Shown here piece after piece: positions 1 to 8,293 of a DNA stretch of 37,505 nucleotides. The stretch is from AC-32 sp046726435. Lineage in GTDB: Bacteria; Actinomycetota; Thermoleophilia; Gaiellales; Gaiellaceae. Under the pieces are notes generated by a model. It made no database searches. It was not told the origin of the DNA and saw only the letters and a list, made by a program, of their open reading frames with translations. Where the stretch lies: assembly GCA_046726435.1 (NCBI GenBank), contig JBKPAM010000074.1, positions 1 to 37,505 on the forward strand, read 5' to 3'. The position numbers and the translations under genes were made by a program. Position 1 is the first letter of the stretch. Every line of letters starts with the position of its first letter.

Positions 1-1
1 C

Positions 2-520
2 GCGATCGTGCTGTCGGTCGCAGGAGGGGCGGAGGCGAGTTCCCAGAGCAAACCGGCCACCTGAGTCAACGTCGTGAAGCTCGTCCTCGGCCTTCTGCCG
101 TTGGTGGTGGCCGCGCGCCAGTGGCGCGGCCTGCCCGCGGCCGGCGACGAGGTCCCGACACCGAAATGGATGGGCGCGCTGGACAGCTTCATGCCGGTGG
201 AGGCGGCGGGGGCGGGTGTCCTTCTTTCGGCGCTGAACCCGAAGAACCTCATCCTCGCGGCCGCCGGCGCAGCCGCCATCGCCGGTGTCGGACTCTCGAC
301 TGCCGACGAGATCGTCGCCTACGTCGTCTTCGTGCTCGTCGGGAGCCTCGGCGTCGGCATTCCGGTCGTCATCTACTTTGCGCTTGGAGACCGGTCCCGC
401 CCGCTCCTCGAGAGGCTGAAGAACTGGATGGCGCACAACAACGCGGTGATCATGGCCGTGCTACTGCTCGTGATCGGCGTCAAGCTGATCGGCGATGCCA
501 TCACCGGCTTCTCGACCTGA
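2..520 (+). pseudogene. GAP-family (LysE-like) membrane protein, 5' truncated by window, in-frame TGA
   Basis: Multi-pass membrane protein resembling the actinobacterial GAP/Sap family (thought to take part in lipid export or addressing; distant LysE-like fold). The frame is open from base 2, and the part before the TGA at 62-64 (ending SSQSKPAT) is family-like. The part after it (VNVVKLVLGLLPLV, then RQWRG, then the ALNPKNLIL motif) continues the same protein in the same frame. The family commonly has Trp at this point, so TGG to TGA is the simplest explanation. A GTG at 74 could restart translation and give 148 aa, but it has no convincing ribosome binding site and would lack the first membrane segments. 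About three hydrophobic segments remain downstream. It could be a real nonsense mutation or a sequencing error. Family assignment is fairly sure, pseudogene status less so. Confidence 0.6.
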
Positions 521-553
521 GGGCGCGGTGACCCCGCCGATGGGACGTGGCGG

Positions 554-1525
554 CTAGCGCGTACGGACGATGCAGCGGAAGCCGAGATGCGCCATCGAGG
601 TGTCGACCATCTGCGGCTGCCGGGCAGCGGGCCGGTAGCGCAGGCAGTAGTTCGGCGCGCAGAGGTGCGAGCCGCCCTTGATCACGCGGCGCGGGATGTG
701 CTCTCCCGGCTGGCCGGGGTTGTAGCTTTCGTCACGCGAAGTGACGCGTGGATTCGAGGGGACGCAGCAGGGGCTCGCGACCTCGTCCGGATGCCGCGGC
801 ACGTACCAGTCCGAGGTCCACTCCCAGACGTTCCCGGTCACGTCGTAGAGGCCGTAGCCGTTCGGCGGGAAGCTCCGTACCGGCGACGTCCCCTCGAACC
901 CGTCGAGCTTGAGGTTCTGCCACGGGAACTCGCCTTGCCACGAGTTGGCCATCGCCTTCCCCTCCGGGAAGTGCTCGTCCCCCCAGGCGAAGACCGCACC
1001 GTCCAGCCCTCCGCGCGCGGCGAACTCCCACTCGGCCTCCGTCGCGAGCTCCTTGCCGGCCCAGGCCGCATACGCCTCGACGTCCTCGCACGCGACCTGG
1101 ACGACCGGGTGACGGTCGCGTCCGTTGACGGTCGTTCCCGGGCCCCCGGGACGCTTCCAGTACGCGCCGGGCACGTACTCCCACCAGTTGCGGTAGTCGT
1201 CGAGGTCGACGGGGCCCGTCGTCTTGCCGAAGACGAGCGAGCCGGGCACGAGCAGGTCCGGATCGGCGTCCGGGTACTGCCCGGGGTCCAGCGGCCGTTC
1301 GGCGACGGTCACGTACCGGGTCTCGCGGACGAAGCGTCGAAACTCCGCCGCCGTCACGGGGCACTCGTCCATCCAGAACCCGTCCACAGAAACCTGGTGG
1401 ACAGGTCGCTCCTCCGGATAGAAGTCCTCGGAGCCCATCGCGAACGTGCCGCCGGGGATCCAGCGCATCCCGTCCGCCGGTGGCGGTCCCGGTGCGGTCG
1501 AGGTGGGTTGTGTCGACGAGGCCAT
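554..1525 (-). CDS. Formylglycine-generating enzyme (FGE/SUMF1) family protein
   Basis: 323 aa, single FGE-sulfatase domain over almost the whole length, starting at GMRWIPGGTFAMGS (about residue 19). The C-terminus carries KGGSHLCAPNYC; C289 and C294 correspond to the redox/copper cysteine pair of authentic FGE (C336/C341 in the human enzyme), followed by LRYRPAAR and a final GFRC. FGE oxidises a cysteine in the CxPxR motif of sulfatases to formylglycine in an oxygen-dependent reaction. Retention of both cysteines separates it from the many FGE-fold proteins without that activity. No sulfatase or CxPxR substrate gene is visible in the window. It has no signal peptide, so it is probably cytoplasmic. 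It is the last gene of the minus-strand run; the next gene upstream is the potassium channel, 62 bp away. Confidence 0.88.
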   Translation of the reverse strand: MASSTQPTSTAPGPPPADGMRWIPGGTFAMGSEDFYPEERPVHQVSVDGFWMDECPVTAAEFRRFVRETRYVTVAERPLDPGQYPDADPDLLVPGSLVFGKTTGPVDLDDYRNWWEYVPGAYWKRPGGPGTTVNGRDRHPVVQVACEDVEAYAAWAGKELATEAEWEFAARGGLDGAVFAWGDEHFPEGKAMANSWQGEFPWQNLKLDGFEGTSPVRSFPPNGYGLYDVTGNVWEWTSDWYVPRHPDEVASPCCVPSNPRVTSRDESYNPGQPGEHIPRRVIKGGSHLCAPNYCLRYRPAARQPQMVDTSMAHLGFRCIVRTR

Positions 1526-1587
1526 CGCGGTTTCGACGGATCATCTAGGTGTGCCGGACGGGCGGTCAACACCCACCCGGCTCGAGC

Positions 1588-2037
1588 TCAGCGCGCGTCG
1601 AGCTTGGCCTCGATCGCGTCCAGCTGGGTCTTGAGGTTGCGGAGGAGCTCTCGCATCTCCTGCTCGGCGGCGATCTCCCGTTCCCGCTCCTGCGCGCGGG
1701 CTTCTTCCTCCGCCGCCGAGACGAACGACGAGGTGACCGTCGCGGTCAGGAAGGCGATGAACGTCACCCCGATCACGATCACGAGGCTGCCGACGACGCG
1801 CCCCCACGCGGTGTGAGGAACGATGTCGCCGTAGCCGACGGTTCCGAGCGTGACGACCGCCCACCAGACGCCGTCGCCGAAGGTCGGGAAGTCCTTCTTG
1901 TCGACGAGCGTGACCACGAAGCCGGAGAGGAGGCCGAGGATCAGCGTGACGGCAGCGAGGTAGGGAAAGACCCGTCGATTGACGACCGCGCGGCGCGTCA
2001 GCTCCTCTAAGTACGAGCGGCCCCGGCCTCTCGGCAT
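1588..2037 (-). CDS. Two-TM potassium channel (ion_trans_2 family)
   Basis: 149 aa. The layout is a basic N-terminus, TM1 at about residues 24-45, a pore loop with a full potassium selectivity filter (T66-V-G-Y-G-D71), TM2 at about 80-103, then a charged C-terminal helix (105-149, rich in E/A/R with leucine spacing) that probably forms a coiled-coil tetramerisation tail. There is no RCK/TrkA-N domain and no S1-S4 voltage sensor, so it is a KcsA-like minimal channel. It should act as a homotetramer in the cytoplasmic membrane. The start has only a weak GAG-type ribosome site. It lies in the same minus-strand run as the cation ATPase, which would fit a role in ion balance, though this is only inferred from position. 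Confidence 0.9.
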   Translation of the reverse strand: MPRGRGRSYLEELTRRAVVNRRVFPYLAAVTLILGLLSGFVVTLVDKKDFPTFGDGVWWAVVTLGTVGYGDIVPHTAWGRVVGSLVIVIGVTFIAFLTATVTSSFVSAAEEEARAQEREREIAAEQEMRELLRNLKTQLDAIEAKLDAR

Positions 2038-2127
2038 TCTCGGAGCATGGGCGCCGGCCCGGACGCAGCCCGGATCACGCGCCCGTCATGTCGTTCGCCG
2101 GCGGCGACGGGTGCCGCCGCCGGCTGC

Positions 2128-2541
2128 TCAGTATCGAGCGGCTACCTCGTCCACGCGGTCGTCCCAGTGCACGATCAACGCGTACAGCACGACCGCAGTA
2201 AGGGCCAGCACCGTGAGTGCCCAGAGCGGGTACCGCGAGCTGCCGAAGAAGCCGAGCTGCTCGATGAAGTTGAGGCTCCCGATGACGATCGCGAACCAGC
2301 GGGCCCAGGTCGCTCCCGTGAGGAGGCCGAACCCGGCGAAGCCGATCACGATCGCCCAGATGAGCGTGAGCCAGCCCCAGGTCGTGGTGTCGACGACGAT
2401 GATCTGGTTCGGGGTCAACGCGTAGTACTCGCTGCGGATGATCGCGATCAGGCCCTCGAAGAAGTCGAGCATCGCGATGATGATCATCAGCCAGCCCGCG
2501 AACCCGATCCACCCGGACCAAGCGCTGCTGCGTGTTGCCAT
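2128..2541 (-). CDS. DUF7144-like four-TM membrane protein
   Basis: 137 aa with four hydrophobic segments (about residues 10-33, 54-77, 82-103, 107-126), matching the general pattern of DUF7144 proteins: GWxxFAGxxM at the N-terminus, a WGW motif near residue 56, and an acidic C-terminal tail HWDDRVDEVAARY. Function unknown. The ribosome site AAGGAGC lies five bases before the ATG, and the ATPase stop codon is just upstream (12 bp gap), so the two are very likely co-transcribed and perhaps work together. Confidence 0.7.
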   Translation of the reverse strand: MATRSSAWSGWIGFAGWLMIIIAMLDFFEGLIAIIRSEYYALTPNQIIVVDTTTWGWLTLIWAIVIGFAGFGLLTGATWARWFAIVIGSLNFIEQLGFFGSSRYPLWALTVLALTAVVLYALIVHWDDRVDEVAARY

Positions 2542-2553
2542 TACTGCTCCTTT

Positions 2554-5340
2554 CTAGGTTGGGGCGCTGTTCGGCCCAGCGTGTCCATGTCCTTCCGGAG
2601 TCGCGCCGCGCCGCTGCAGCAAGAGCCGCCTCGCCTCGGATACCGGCACGATCGCGAGCCCGACGACGATGCAGACGAGCCACTGATGGATGTCGAGGTG
2701 AACGGTGCCGAGGATCCGCTGGAAGACACCGAGCTCGGTGCCGAACAGGATCGCGGCGACGGATCCACCCGTGCAGAGCAGGAACATGCGGTCTTCGAAC
2801 ACGTCGAGCGAGAAGATCGAGCGCCGCTCGTCGCGCGTGGCGAGCGCGAAGACGACGTTGCTGATCGCGAACGTCGTCATTCCCATCGTCCGTGCGATCG
2901 CGCTGCTCCCGTAGTGGTCGTCCGCCCAGCCGATCACGCCGAGCGTGGCGCCGCCGAGCACGAGCCCTGCGATCCCGACCCAGATCAGGAGCGGGCGCGG
3001 CAGGATCTGTTCGTCGGAGGCGCGCGGCTTGCGGCGCATCAACCCCTCCGCCGGGCGGCCGTAGCCGAGACCGATCGACTGGAGCACCTGCGTGGTGAAG
3101 TTCACGTACAGCGTCTGTAGAGGCACGAACGGGACGCCCCCGACGATGTTGAAGATGCTCGCTCCGAGGAACGTGACGATGAATCCGACCAGCACGCCCA
3201 TCTGGAAGCGGATGTACTTGGTGAGGTTGTCGTAGAGACCGCGTCCAAGCTCGACCGCCTTCACGATCGTCGCGAAGTTGTCGTCGGTGAGGATCATCGT
3301 GGCTGCCTCTTTCGAGACCTCTGTCCCGGTGATCCCCATCGCGATGCCGATGTCGGCGCTCTTCAGAGCCGGGGCGTCGTTCACGCCGTCCCCGGTCATC
3401 GCGACGATCTGGCCCTTCCGCTTGAGGGAGTCGACCAGGCGCACCTTGTCCTCGGGGGCGACGCGGGCGATCACCCCGATGTCCTCAATCGCGGCGTCGA
3501 GCTCCTCGTCCGACATCGCCTTGAACTCGGCGCCGCTGATCGCCTTGCCTGGGATGCCGAGCTCCTTGGCAATGGCAGCAGCGGTCACGGCGTGGTCGCC
3601 GGTGATCATCCGCACTGTGATCCCTGCGCCATGCGCGGTCTGGATCGCCGCCTTCGCCGTGGGCCGCGGCGGGTCGACGATCCCGACCATGGCCAGCAGA
3701 GTCAGGCCGTCGAGGAGCGGAAGCAGGTCCGCCTGAGGATCGAACCCGTCCGAGTCGAAGTCCTTGCGTCCCGTCGCCATGACGCGTAGGCCCTGACTCG
3801 CGAGGCGCTCGTTCTCGTCCATGTAGCGCTGCTTGAACGCGTCGTCCGCGGGGACGATCGACAGGTCGTCCGGCTCGGGTCGCGAGGACGCCCGCGCCAG
3901 GAGCTGATCTGGCGCGCCCTTCACGAAGGCACGGACGACAGCTCGGCCGTCGTCGTCCTGCATCCGGTGGAAGGTCGCCATCAGCTTGTACGCGGCGTCG
4001 AACGGGAGCTCCGCGACGCGCGGGTACTCCTGCCGCGTTTCGACCGCGTCGAGGCCGCCCTTCTCGGCGAGCACGACGAGCGCGCCCTCTGTCGGATCGC
4101 CGACGAGGCCGCCGTCCTTGACGACGGCGTCCGCGCAGAGCGCCATCGGCAGCAGGAACTGCTCGAGCGGCACCTCTGGCGGCCCGAAGACGTGCTTGAT
4201 CGTCCCCTCGGTCGCATAGCCGCCGCCCGAGATCGTGTAGCGGCGGCCCGGGATCGTCAGCTCGACCGCGGTCATCTCGTTGAGCGTGAGCGTCCCCGTC
4301 TTGTCGGAGTTGATCGCCGAGGTCGAGCCGAGCGTCTCGGTCGAGCGGAGCCGCTTCATGATCGCGTTCGCCTTCGCGAGCATCTGCGTCCCGTAGGAGA
4401 GGATCGTCGTGACGACGGCGGGAAGCCCTGTCGGGATTGCGGAGATCGCGAAGGCGATCGCCGCCTTGAAGACCGTGTCGAAGCTCTCGCCGCGGGAGAG
4501 GTTGAGAAGGATCGAGAGCCCGACCGAAAAGCCGGCAATGAACAGGATCTGGCTGGTCAGCTTCTTGAGCTGGACCGTGAGCGGCGTGTCCGCGTCCTCG
4601 GTCGTTTGAAGCATGTGCGAGATGTGCCCGACCTCCGTGGCCATCCCGGTGGAGGTGACGACGAACGAACCCGAGCCTCGCGTCACGTTCGTGTTCATGT
4701 AGACCATGTCCGTCCGGTCCCCGAGCGGCGTCTCGGCCGACTCGACGGCGTCCACGCCCTTGGACACCGGCATGCTCTCGCCCGTCAGCGCCGACTCCGC
4801 CACCTCGAGCGTCGCCGCCGAAAGCAGTCGGCCGTCGGCAGGCACGACGTCGCCGGCCTCGATAGAGACGACGTCGCCTGGCACGAGCTCCTCGGCCGGG
4901 ATCTGGACGAGCTCGCCGTCGCGGCGGACGCGCGCCTTGACGATCATCATCTTCTGCAGCGCCGCGACCGCCTCCGCCGCCTTGCCCTCCTGGCGCAGGC
5001 CGAGCACGGCGTTGAACAGCGTCAGGAAGAGCAGCACGAGCCCGGTGCCGAGCTCCTTCAGCGGGTAGAGGCTGCCGATCCCGGCGACGAGCAGGACGAT
5101 CTGCATCGGGTCGCGGTACTGGCGCACGAACGCATGCCAGCGCGGCTCGACGGCCGCCTCCGCGAACTTGTTGGGGCCGACGGAGGCGAGCCGCGACGAG
5201 GCCTCTTCGGCCGAGAGGCCGCTTTCGGGCTGCACACCCAGGCGTCCGCCTACGTCTTCCGGCCTGAGCGTGTGCCAGGCGACCGAGCGGGAATCCCCGA
5301 GCTCGTCGGTGGCGGCCGGAGCTTGTTCCAGGGTGGCCAT
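2554..5340 (-). CDS. P2-like cation-transporting P-type ATPase with atypical ion site
   Basis: 928 aa, usual length for the PMCA/SERCA-like bacterial family. Seen in order: N-terminal cation-ATPase domain; actuator loop with TGES (186-189); M4 with IPTGLPAVV (302-310); phosphorylation motif DKTGT with D346; nucleotide-binding domain with KGAPDQL (474-480); hinge TGDGVNDAP (649-657); M5-M10 to the C-terminus. The catalytic core is complete, so it should be an active ATP-driven pump in the cytoplasmic membrane. By eye alignment to SERCA, the three main calcium carboxylates are replaced: E309 by T304, E771 by F720, D800 by Q751. N796 and T799 are kept as N747 and T750. The transported ion therefore cannot be assigned from family membership. 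It is preceded 12 bp upstream by the carbamoyltransferase and followed 12 bp downstream by the DUF7144 gene. Confidence 0.93.
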   Translation of the reverse strand: MATLEQAPAATDELGDSRSVAWHTLRPEDVGGRLGVQPESGLSAEEASSRLASVGPNKFAEAAVEPRWHAFVRQYRDPMQIVLLVAGIGSLYPLKELGTGLVLLFLTLFNAVLGLRQEGKAAEAVAALQKMMIVKARVRRDGELVQIPAEELVPGDVVSIEAGDVVPADGRLLSAATLEVAESALTGESMPVSKGVDAVESAETPLGDRTDMVYMNTNVTRGSGSFVVTSTGMATEVGHISHMLQTTEDADTPLTVQLKKLTSQILFIAGFSVGLSILLNLSRGESFDTVFKAAIAFAISAIPTGLPAVVTTILSYGTQMLAKANAIMKRLRSTETLGSTSAINSDKTGTLTLNEMTAVELTIPGRRYTISGGGYATEGTIKHVFGPPEVPLEQFLLPMALCADAVVKDGGLVGDPTEGALVVLAEKGGLDAVETRQEYPRVAELPFDAAYKLMATFHRMQDDDGRAVVRAFVKGAPDQLLARASSRPEPDDLSIVPADDAFKQRYMDENERLASQGLRVMATGRKDFDSDGFDPQADLLPLLDGLTLLAMVGIVDPPRPTAKAAIQTAHGAGITVRMITGDHAVTAAAIAKELGIPGKAISGAEFKAMSDEELDAAIEDIGVIARVAPEDKVRLVDSLKRKGQIVAMTGDGVNDAPALKSADIGIAMGITGTEVSKEAATMILTDDNFATIVKAVELGRGLYDNLTKYIRFQMGVLVGFIVTFLGASIFNIVGGVPFVPLQTLYVNFTTQVLQSIGLGYGRPAEGLMRRKPRASDEQILPRPLLIWVGIAGLVLGGATLGVIGWADDHYGSSAIARTMGMTTFAISNVVFALATRDERRSIFSLDVFEDRMFLLCTGGSVAAILFGTELGVFQRILGTVHLDIHQWLVCIVVGLAIVPVSEARRLLLQRRGATPEGHGHAGPNSAPT

Positions 5341-5352
5341 GTCTCCCCTTCG

Positions 5353-6360
5353 TCAGTCCGCCAGCGTGGCGACCAGCACGGCCTTGATCGTGTGCAGCCG
5401 GTTCTCGGCCTCCTCCCACACGAGCGACGCCGGAGACTCGAAGACGTCCTCGGTCACCTCGAGCGACTCCATCCCGAACTGCTCGAAGATCTCCTGGCCG
5501 ACCTGCGTCTCCGTGTTGTGGAAGGCGGGCAGGCAGTGCATGAACTTCACCTCCGGGTTCCCGGTAGCCGCCATCGTCTCGGCGTTCACCTGGTAGGGCT
5601 TGAGCAGGTCGATGCGCTCCGCCCAGGCTTCAGCCGGCTCGCCCATCGAGACCCACACGTCCGTGAGCAGCACGTCGCAATCCCGCACGGCCTCGCCGAC
5701 GTCGTCGGTGATCGTGATCCGAGCGCCGGTCTCGTCGGCGACGGATCGCGCGAGATCCACGAACTCCTCGCGCGGCCACAGGGACCTCGGGCTGGCGATG
5801 CGGATATCCATCCCGAGCTTCGCGCCGTCGACGAGGTACGAGTCAGCCATGTTGAAGCGCGCGTCTCCGAGGTAGCAGAAGGCGACTTCGTCGAGCGGCT
5901 TGGGGATGTGCTCGCGGAACGTGAGGAAGTCCGCAAGGGTCTGGGTCGGATGCCACTCGTCGGTGAGCCCGTTGTAAACGGGGACGCCGGCCCAGCGCGC
6001 GAGCTCCTCGACGATCTCCTGGCCGAAGCCGCGGTACTCGATCGCCTCGTACATGCGCCCGAGCACTCGCGCCGTGTCCTTCACGGTCTCTTTCTGGCCG
6101 AAGTGCGACCCGCTCGGGCCGATGTAGGTGACGTGGGCGCCCTGGTCGTAAGCGGCAACCTCGAATGCGCACCGCGTCCGCGTCGAGTCCTTCTCGAAGA
6201 TCAACGCGATTGTCTTTCCGATCAGCTGCCGCTCCTCGCGGCCTTGCTGCTTGGCCGCCTTGAGCTCGGCCGCGAGGTCGATCAGGTACGTGATCTCGTC
6301 CGGCGTGAAGTCGGCCAGCTTCAGCAGGTGCTTGCCGCGGAGGTCGATCACCGTGCTCAT
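5353..6360 (-). CDS. argF: Ornithine carbamoyltransferase, long ArgI/ArcB-like form
   Basis: 335 aa. Transfers the carbamoyl group between carbamoyl phosphate and ornithine/citrulline, in arginine synthesis or in the arginine deiminase pathway. Motifs: carbamoyl-phosphate loop STRTR (59-63), HPTQ (137-140), ornithine loop VSMGE, and HCLP (275-278). Length and sequence follow the E. coli ArgI / catabolic ArcB class (IFEKDSTRTRC, AAYDQGAH, GPSGS) more than the shorter actinobacterial anabolic ArgF. No arg or arc genes flank it. Instead it sits 30 bp after a membrane protein gene and 12 bp before a P-type ATPase. The assignment as OTC is firm. Anabolic or catabolic direction cannot be decided here; symbol arcB would be equally possible. 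Confidence 0.93.
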   Translation of the reverse strand: MSTVIDLRGKHLLKLADFTPDEITYLIDLAAELKAAKQQGREERQLIGKTIALIFEKDSTRTRCAFEVAAYDQGAHVTYIGPSGSHFGQKETVKDTARVLGRMYEAIEYRGFGQEIVEELARWAGVPVYNGLTDEWHPTQTLADFLTFREHIPKPLDEVAFCYLGDARFNMADSYLVDGAKLGMDIRIASPRSLWPREEFVDLARSVADETGARITITDDVGEAVRDCDVLLTDVWVSMGEPAEAWAERIDLLKPYQVNAETMAATGNPEVKFMHCLPAFHNTETQVGQEIFEQFGMESLEVTEDVFESPASLVWEEAENRLHTIKAVLVATLAD

Positions 6361-6390
6361 GCGTGTGACGTTGGTCAGTCGGGGTCCGTG

Positions 6391-7581
6391 CTATGTCGCC
6401 GGTTTAGCCGGCGGCGGGAGGCTTCGCTCGGCCGGGAACTCCTGCAGCGTCTGCCGCCTGAGCATCTCGACGCCGAAGAAGACCAGCACGCCGAGGACCA
6501 GGATCCCGAGCAGCTGCCGGCTCGCGTTGGTCGGGCCCCAGAGGATCACGAGCAGGTACAGGAACGCAACGGCCCCGAACACGAGCAGCGGCTGGTCGCG
6601 AAACCACGGCGCGAGCCACCGCCGGCTCGCGGTCGCCCAGCGCGTGGGCCCGGCAAGCCAGGCACCGAAGAGCGCCACTGCGCCGTAGGCGATCAGCGCG
6701 ATGGCGATGTCGCGGAGCAGCTGCGTCTCGATGTACCAGGCCGCATGCCCTGCCGGCCGGTCGACGTCCGACTTGACCAGCGAGTTGACGATGTAGTTCC
6801 CGCCCAGCCGCCGGACGATCAGCACCAGGAGCCCGACGAAGATGAGGCTGATCGCCGAGGCGCGCAGGATCCTGCGGCGGTGGCCTTGCGCCAGGTAGAT
6901 CGCAAGCCCGTAGAGGATCAGCACGACAAAGATGATGAAGACGGTCAGCGCCTTGATGATCTTGAATGCCCTCTGCGCGGCACTCAGCTGATCCGACTTG
7001 AGGATGGTGATCTTCCCGGCGTCCGGCGGTAACTTCTCCGAGATTCCGAGCCGTTGGCCCAGCCGGGTGACCAGTGGGCTGACGTCGAACACGACGTTCC
7101 CGTTCGCGGTGTGGAACCTGCGCACGCTCTCGCCGTTGAGAACCGCGATCAGGTTCTTGTGGGAGCGGCGAATCACCTCCTCCCACAGCGCCTGGGCGCG
7201 AGGCGCCGCGAGCAGGCGGTTCGCAGCGCGCTCCGAGAAGTCGCGCAGAGCTCCGGCAACCACCGGCGCAAGGCCTTTTTGCTGGGCCGGAAGCGCCTGC
7301 TGCACGCGGGCCGTGACGTCGACGTTGTTGTAGAGCGCGTTGACGAGGGCGATCGAAACAGCGTTCCGAATGTCGTTGTTCTCGAGCATCTGGCCCGAGG
7401 CGTTCACGAACGCGTCGGTGTCGAGCGCCTGCCGCTTCACCCACAGCGTCAGCGACGAGATGAAGGTGATCAGCGTCGCGAGCACGAGCAGCGTCCAGAC
7501 GGCGATCGCTCGTCTCTTCGACAACGGGGCAACCGCGGAGCGCGAAGTCGCGGCGGCGGGCACTTCCGCGGTGCTCGACAT
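6391..7581 (-). CDS. Multi-pass membrane protein of unknown function with extracytoplasmic N-terminal domain
   Basis: 396 aa. One TM at about residues 25-47, then an approximately 160-residue soluble region rich in alanine, asparagine and arginine, predicted outside the membrane. Then come TM segments at about 208-230, 238-260, 290-312, 333-350 and 358-376, and a proline-rich tail. I recognise no enzymatic motif. Proteins of this architecture are common as uncharacterised integral membrane proteins in Actinomycetota. It is the first gene of the minus-strand run that continues into the carbamoyltransferase (30 bp gap). It is divergent from the DUF1269-like gene across a region with six GGGTGA/TCACCC half-sites, so a shared regulator is possible. 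Confidence 0.75.
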   Translation of the reverse strand: MSSTAEVPAAATSRSAVAPLSKRRAIAVWTLLVLATLITFISSLTLWVKRQALDTDAFVNASGQMLENNDIRNAVSIALVNALYNNVDVTARVQQALPAQQKGLAPVVAGALRDFSERAANRLLAAPRAQALWEEVIRRSHKNLIAVLNGESVRRFHTANGNVVFDVSPLVTRLGQRLGISEKLPPDAGKITILKSDQLSAAQRAFKIIKALTVFIIFVVLILYGLAIYLAQGHRRRILRASAISLIFVGLLVLIVRRLGGNYIVNSLVKSDVDRPAGHAAWYIETQLLRDIAIALIAYGAVALFGAWLAGPTRWATASRRWLAPWFRDQPLLVFGAVAFLYLLVILWGPTNASRQLLGILVLGVLVFFGVEMLRRQTLQEFPAERSLPPPAKPAT

Positions 7582-7604
7582 CCTCCCAATCCTCTCACGT
7601 TCAG

Positions 7605-7700
7605 GGGTGAGGCGTCCTCACCCTAACTGGGTGACGCGGGCCTCACCCTAACGCCCAATCATCCGGGTGAATAGCCGCCGCGGGTGTTGACGGCTCACCC
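7605..7700. promoter_or_regulatory. Cluster of six alternating GGGTGA/TCACCC half-sites between divergent genes
   Basis: GGGTGA occurs on the plus strand at 7605-7610, 7629-7634 and 7665-7670. Its complement TCACCC occurs at 7618-7623, 7643-7648 and 7695-7700, strictly alternating. Two sites lie in an exact 12-bp direct repeat CCTCACCCTAAC (7616-7627 and 7641-7652, 25 bp apart). The region separates the minus-strand membrane protein gene (start 7581) from the plus-strand DUF1269-like gene (start 7747). A dyad operator array for an unidentified dimeric regulator is the likely reading. Confidence 0.45.
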
Positions 7701-7746
7701 CCGGCCACCGGAGCATCGAGCCGTCCAGTCGAGGGAAGGAGGAATG

Positions 7747-8265
7747 ATGGCCGATAACCAGGGACGCGAGATCCTGGCCGCGAGCTTCGACGCGCCCGAC
7801 GGGGGCTCGCGCGCCGCAGGTGCGATCGGGGGTGCGTTTCCGGGCCAAGTGGGCAACACCGCCGTTCTCTTCGTCAAGCCTGACGGGAAGGCCAAGTTCG
7901 TCGAGTCTAAGGACTGGGGCGCAGGCCGAGGCGCGCTCCTCGGGGGCGCGATCGGAATCATCGGCGGGCCGCTGGGGATCCTGGCCGGCGGCGGCATCGG
8001 CGCGCTCGCGGCGAAGCTCCGCGACTCGGGCTTCAAGAACGACCAGCTGGAGCAGCTCGGCAACAGCCTCGGCCCGAACAACTCGGCGGTGGTCGTCGAG
8101 ATCGCGGCCGACGCGATCGACAAGGCGAAGGAGATCATCGAGCCGCTGGGCCCGAAGCAAGTCGTTGTCGAGGCTCTCGATTCCAGCGTTGCCGCGCTCT
8201 TCGACCAGGAAGCCGAGCCGGCACCGGAGCCCGAGCCCGCGGCGACCTCCGGCCCGGCCGAGTAG
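7747..8265 (+). CDS. DUF1269-like glycine-zipper protein
   Basis: 172 aa. Two adjacent ATG codons (7744 and 7747) follow the strong ribosome site GGAGG at 7738-7742; 7747 has the better spacing, and an upstream in-frame start at 7684 is unlikely. The protein has an N-terminal part like DUF1269/stress-response membrane proteins (ILAASFDAPDGGSRAAGAI), a central glycine-rich hydrophobic hairpin (about residues 58-85, GG and GxxxG spacing) and a helical region (DAIDKAKEIIEPLGPKQVVVEAL). It ends in a proline/glutamate-rich tail. Members of this family are typically small proteins of unknown role. It heads a plus-strand set with the NfeD-like gene 28 bp downstream. Confidence 0.7.
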   Translation: MADNQGREILAASFDAPDGGSRAAGAIGGAFPGQVGNTAVLFVKPDGKAKFVESKDWGAGRGALLGGAIGIIGGPLGILAGGGIGALAAKLRDSGFKNDQLEQLGNSLGPNNSAVVVEIAADAIDKAKEIIEPLGPKQVVVEALDSSVAALFDQEAEPAPEPEPAATSGPAE

Positions 8266-8293
8266 CACCGCGGTGCACGGCAGGAGGTAAGGC

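Noticed and set aside
3967..7032. 1021-codon plus-strand open frame
   Set aside because: Arginine/glutamate/leucine-rich shadow opposite the ATPase, carbamoyltransferase and membrane protein genes; no domain.
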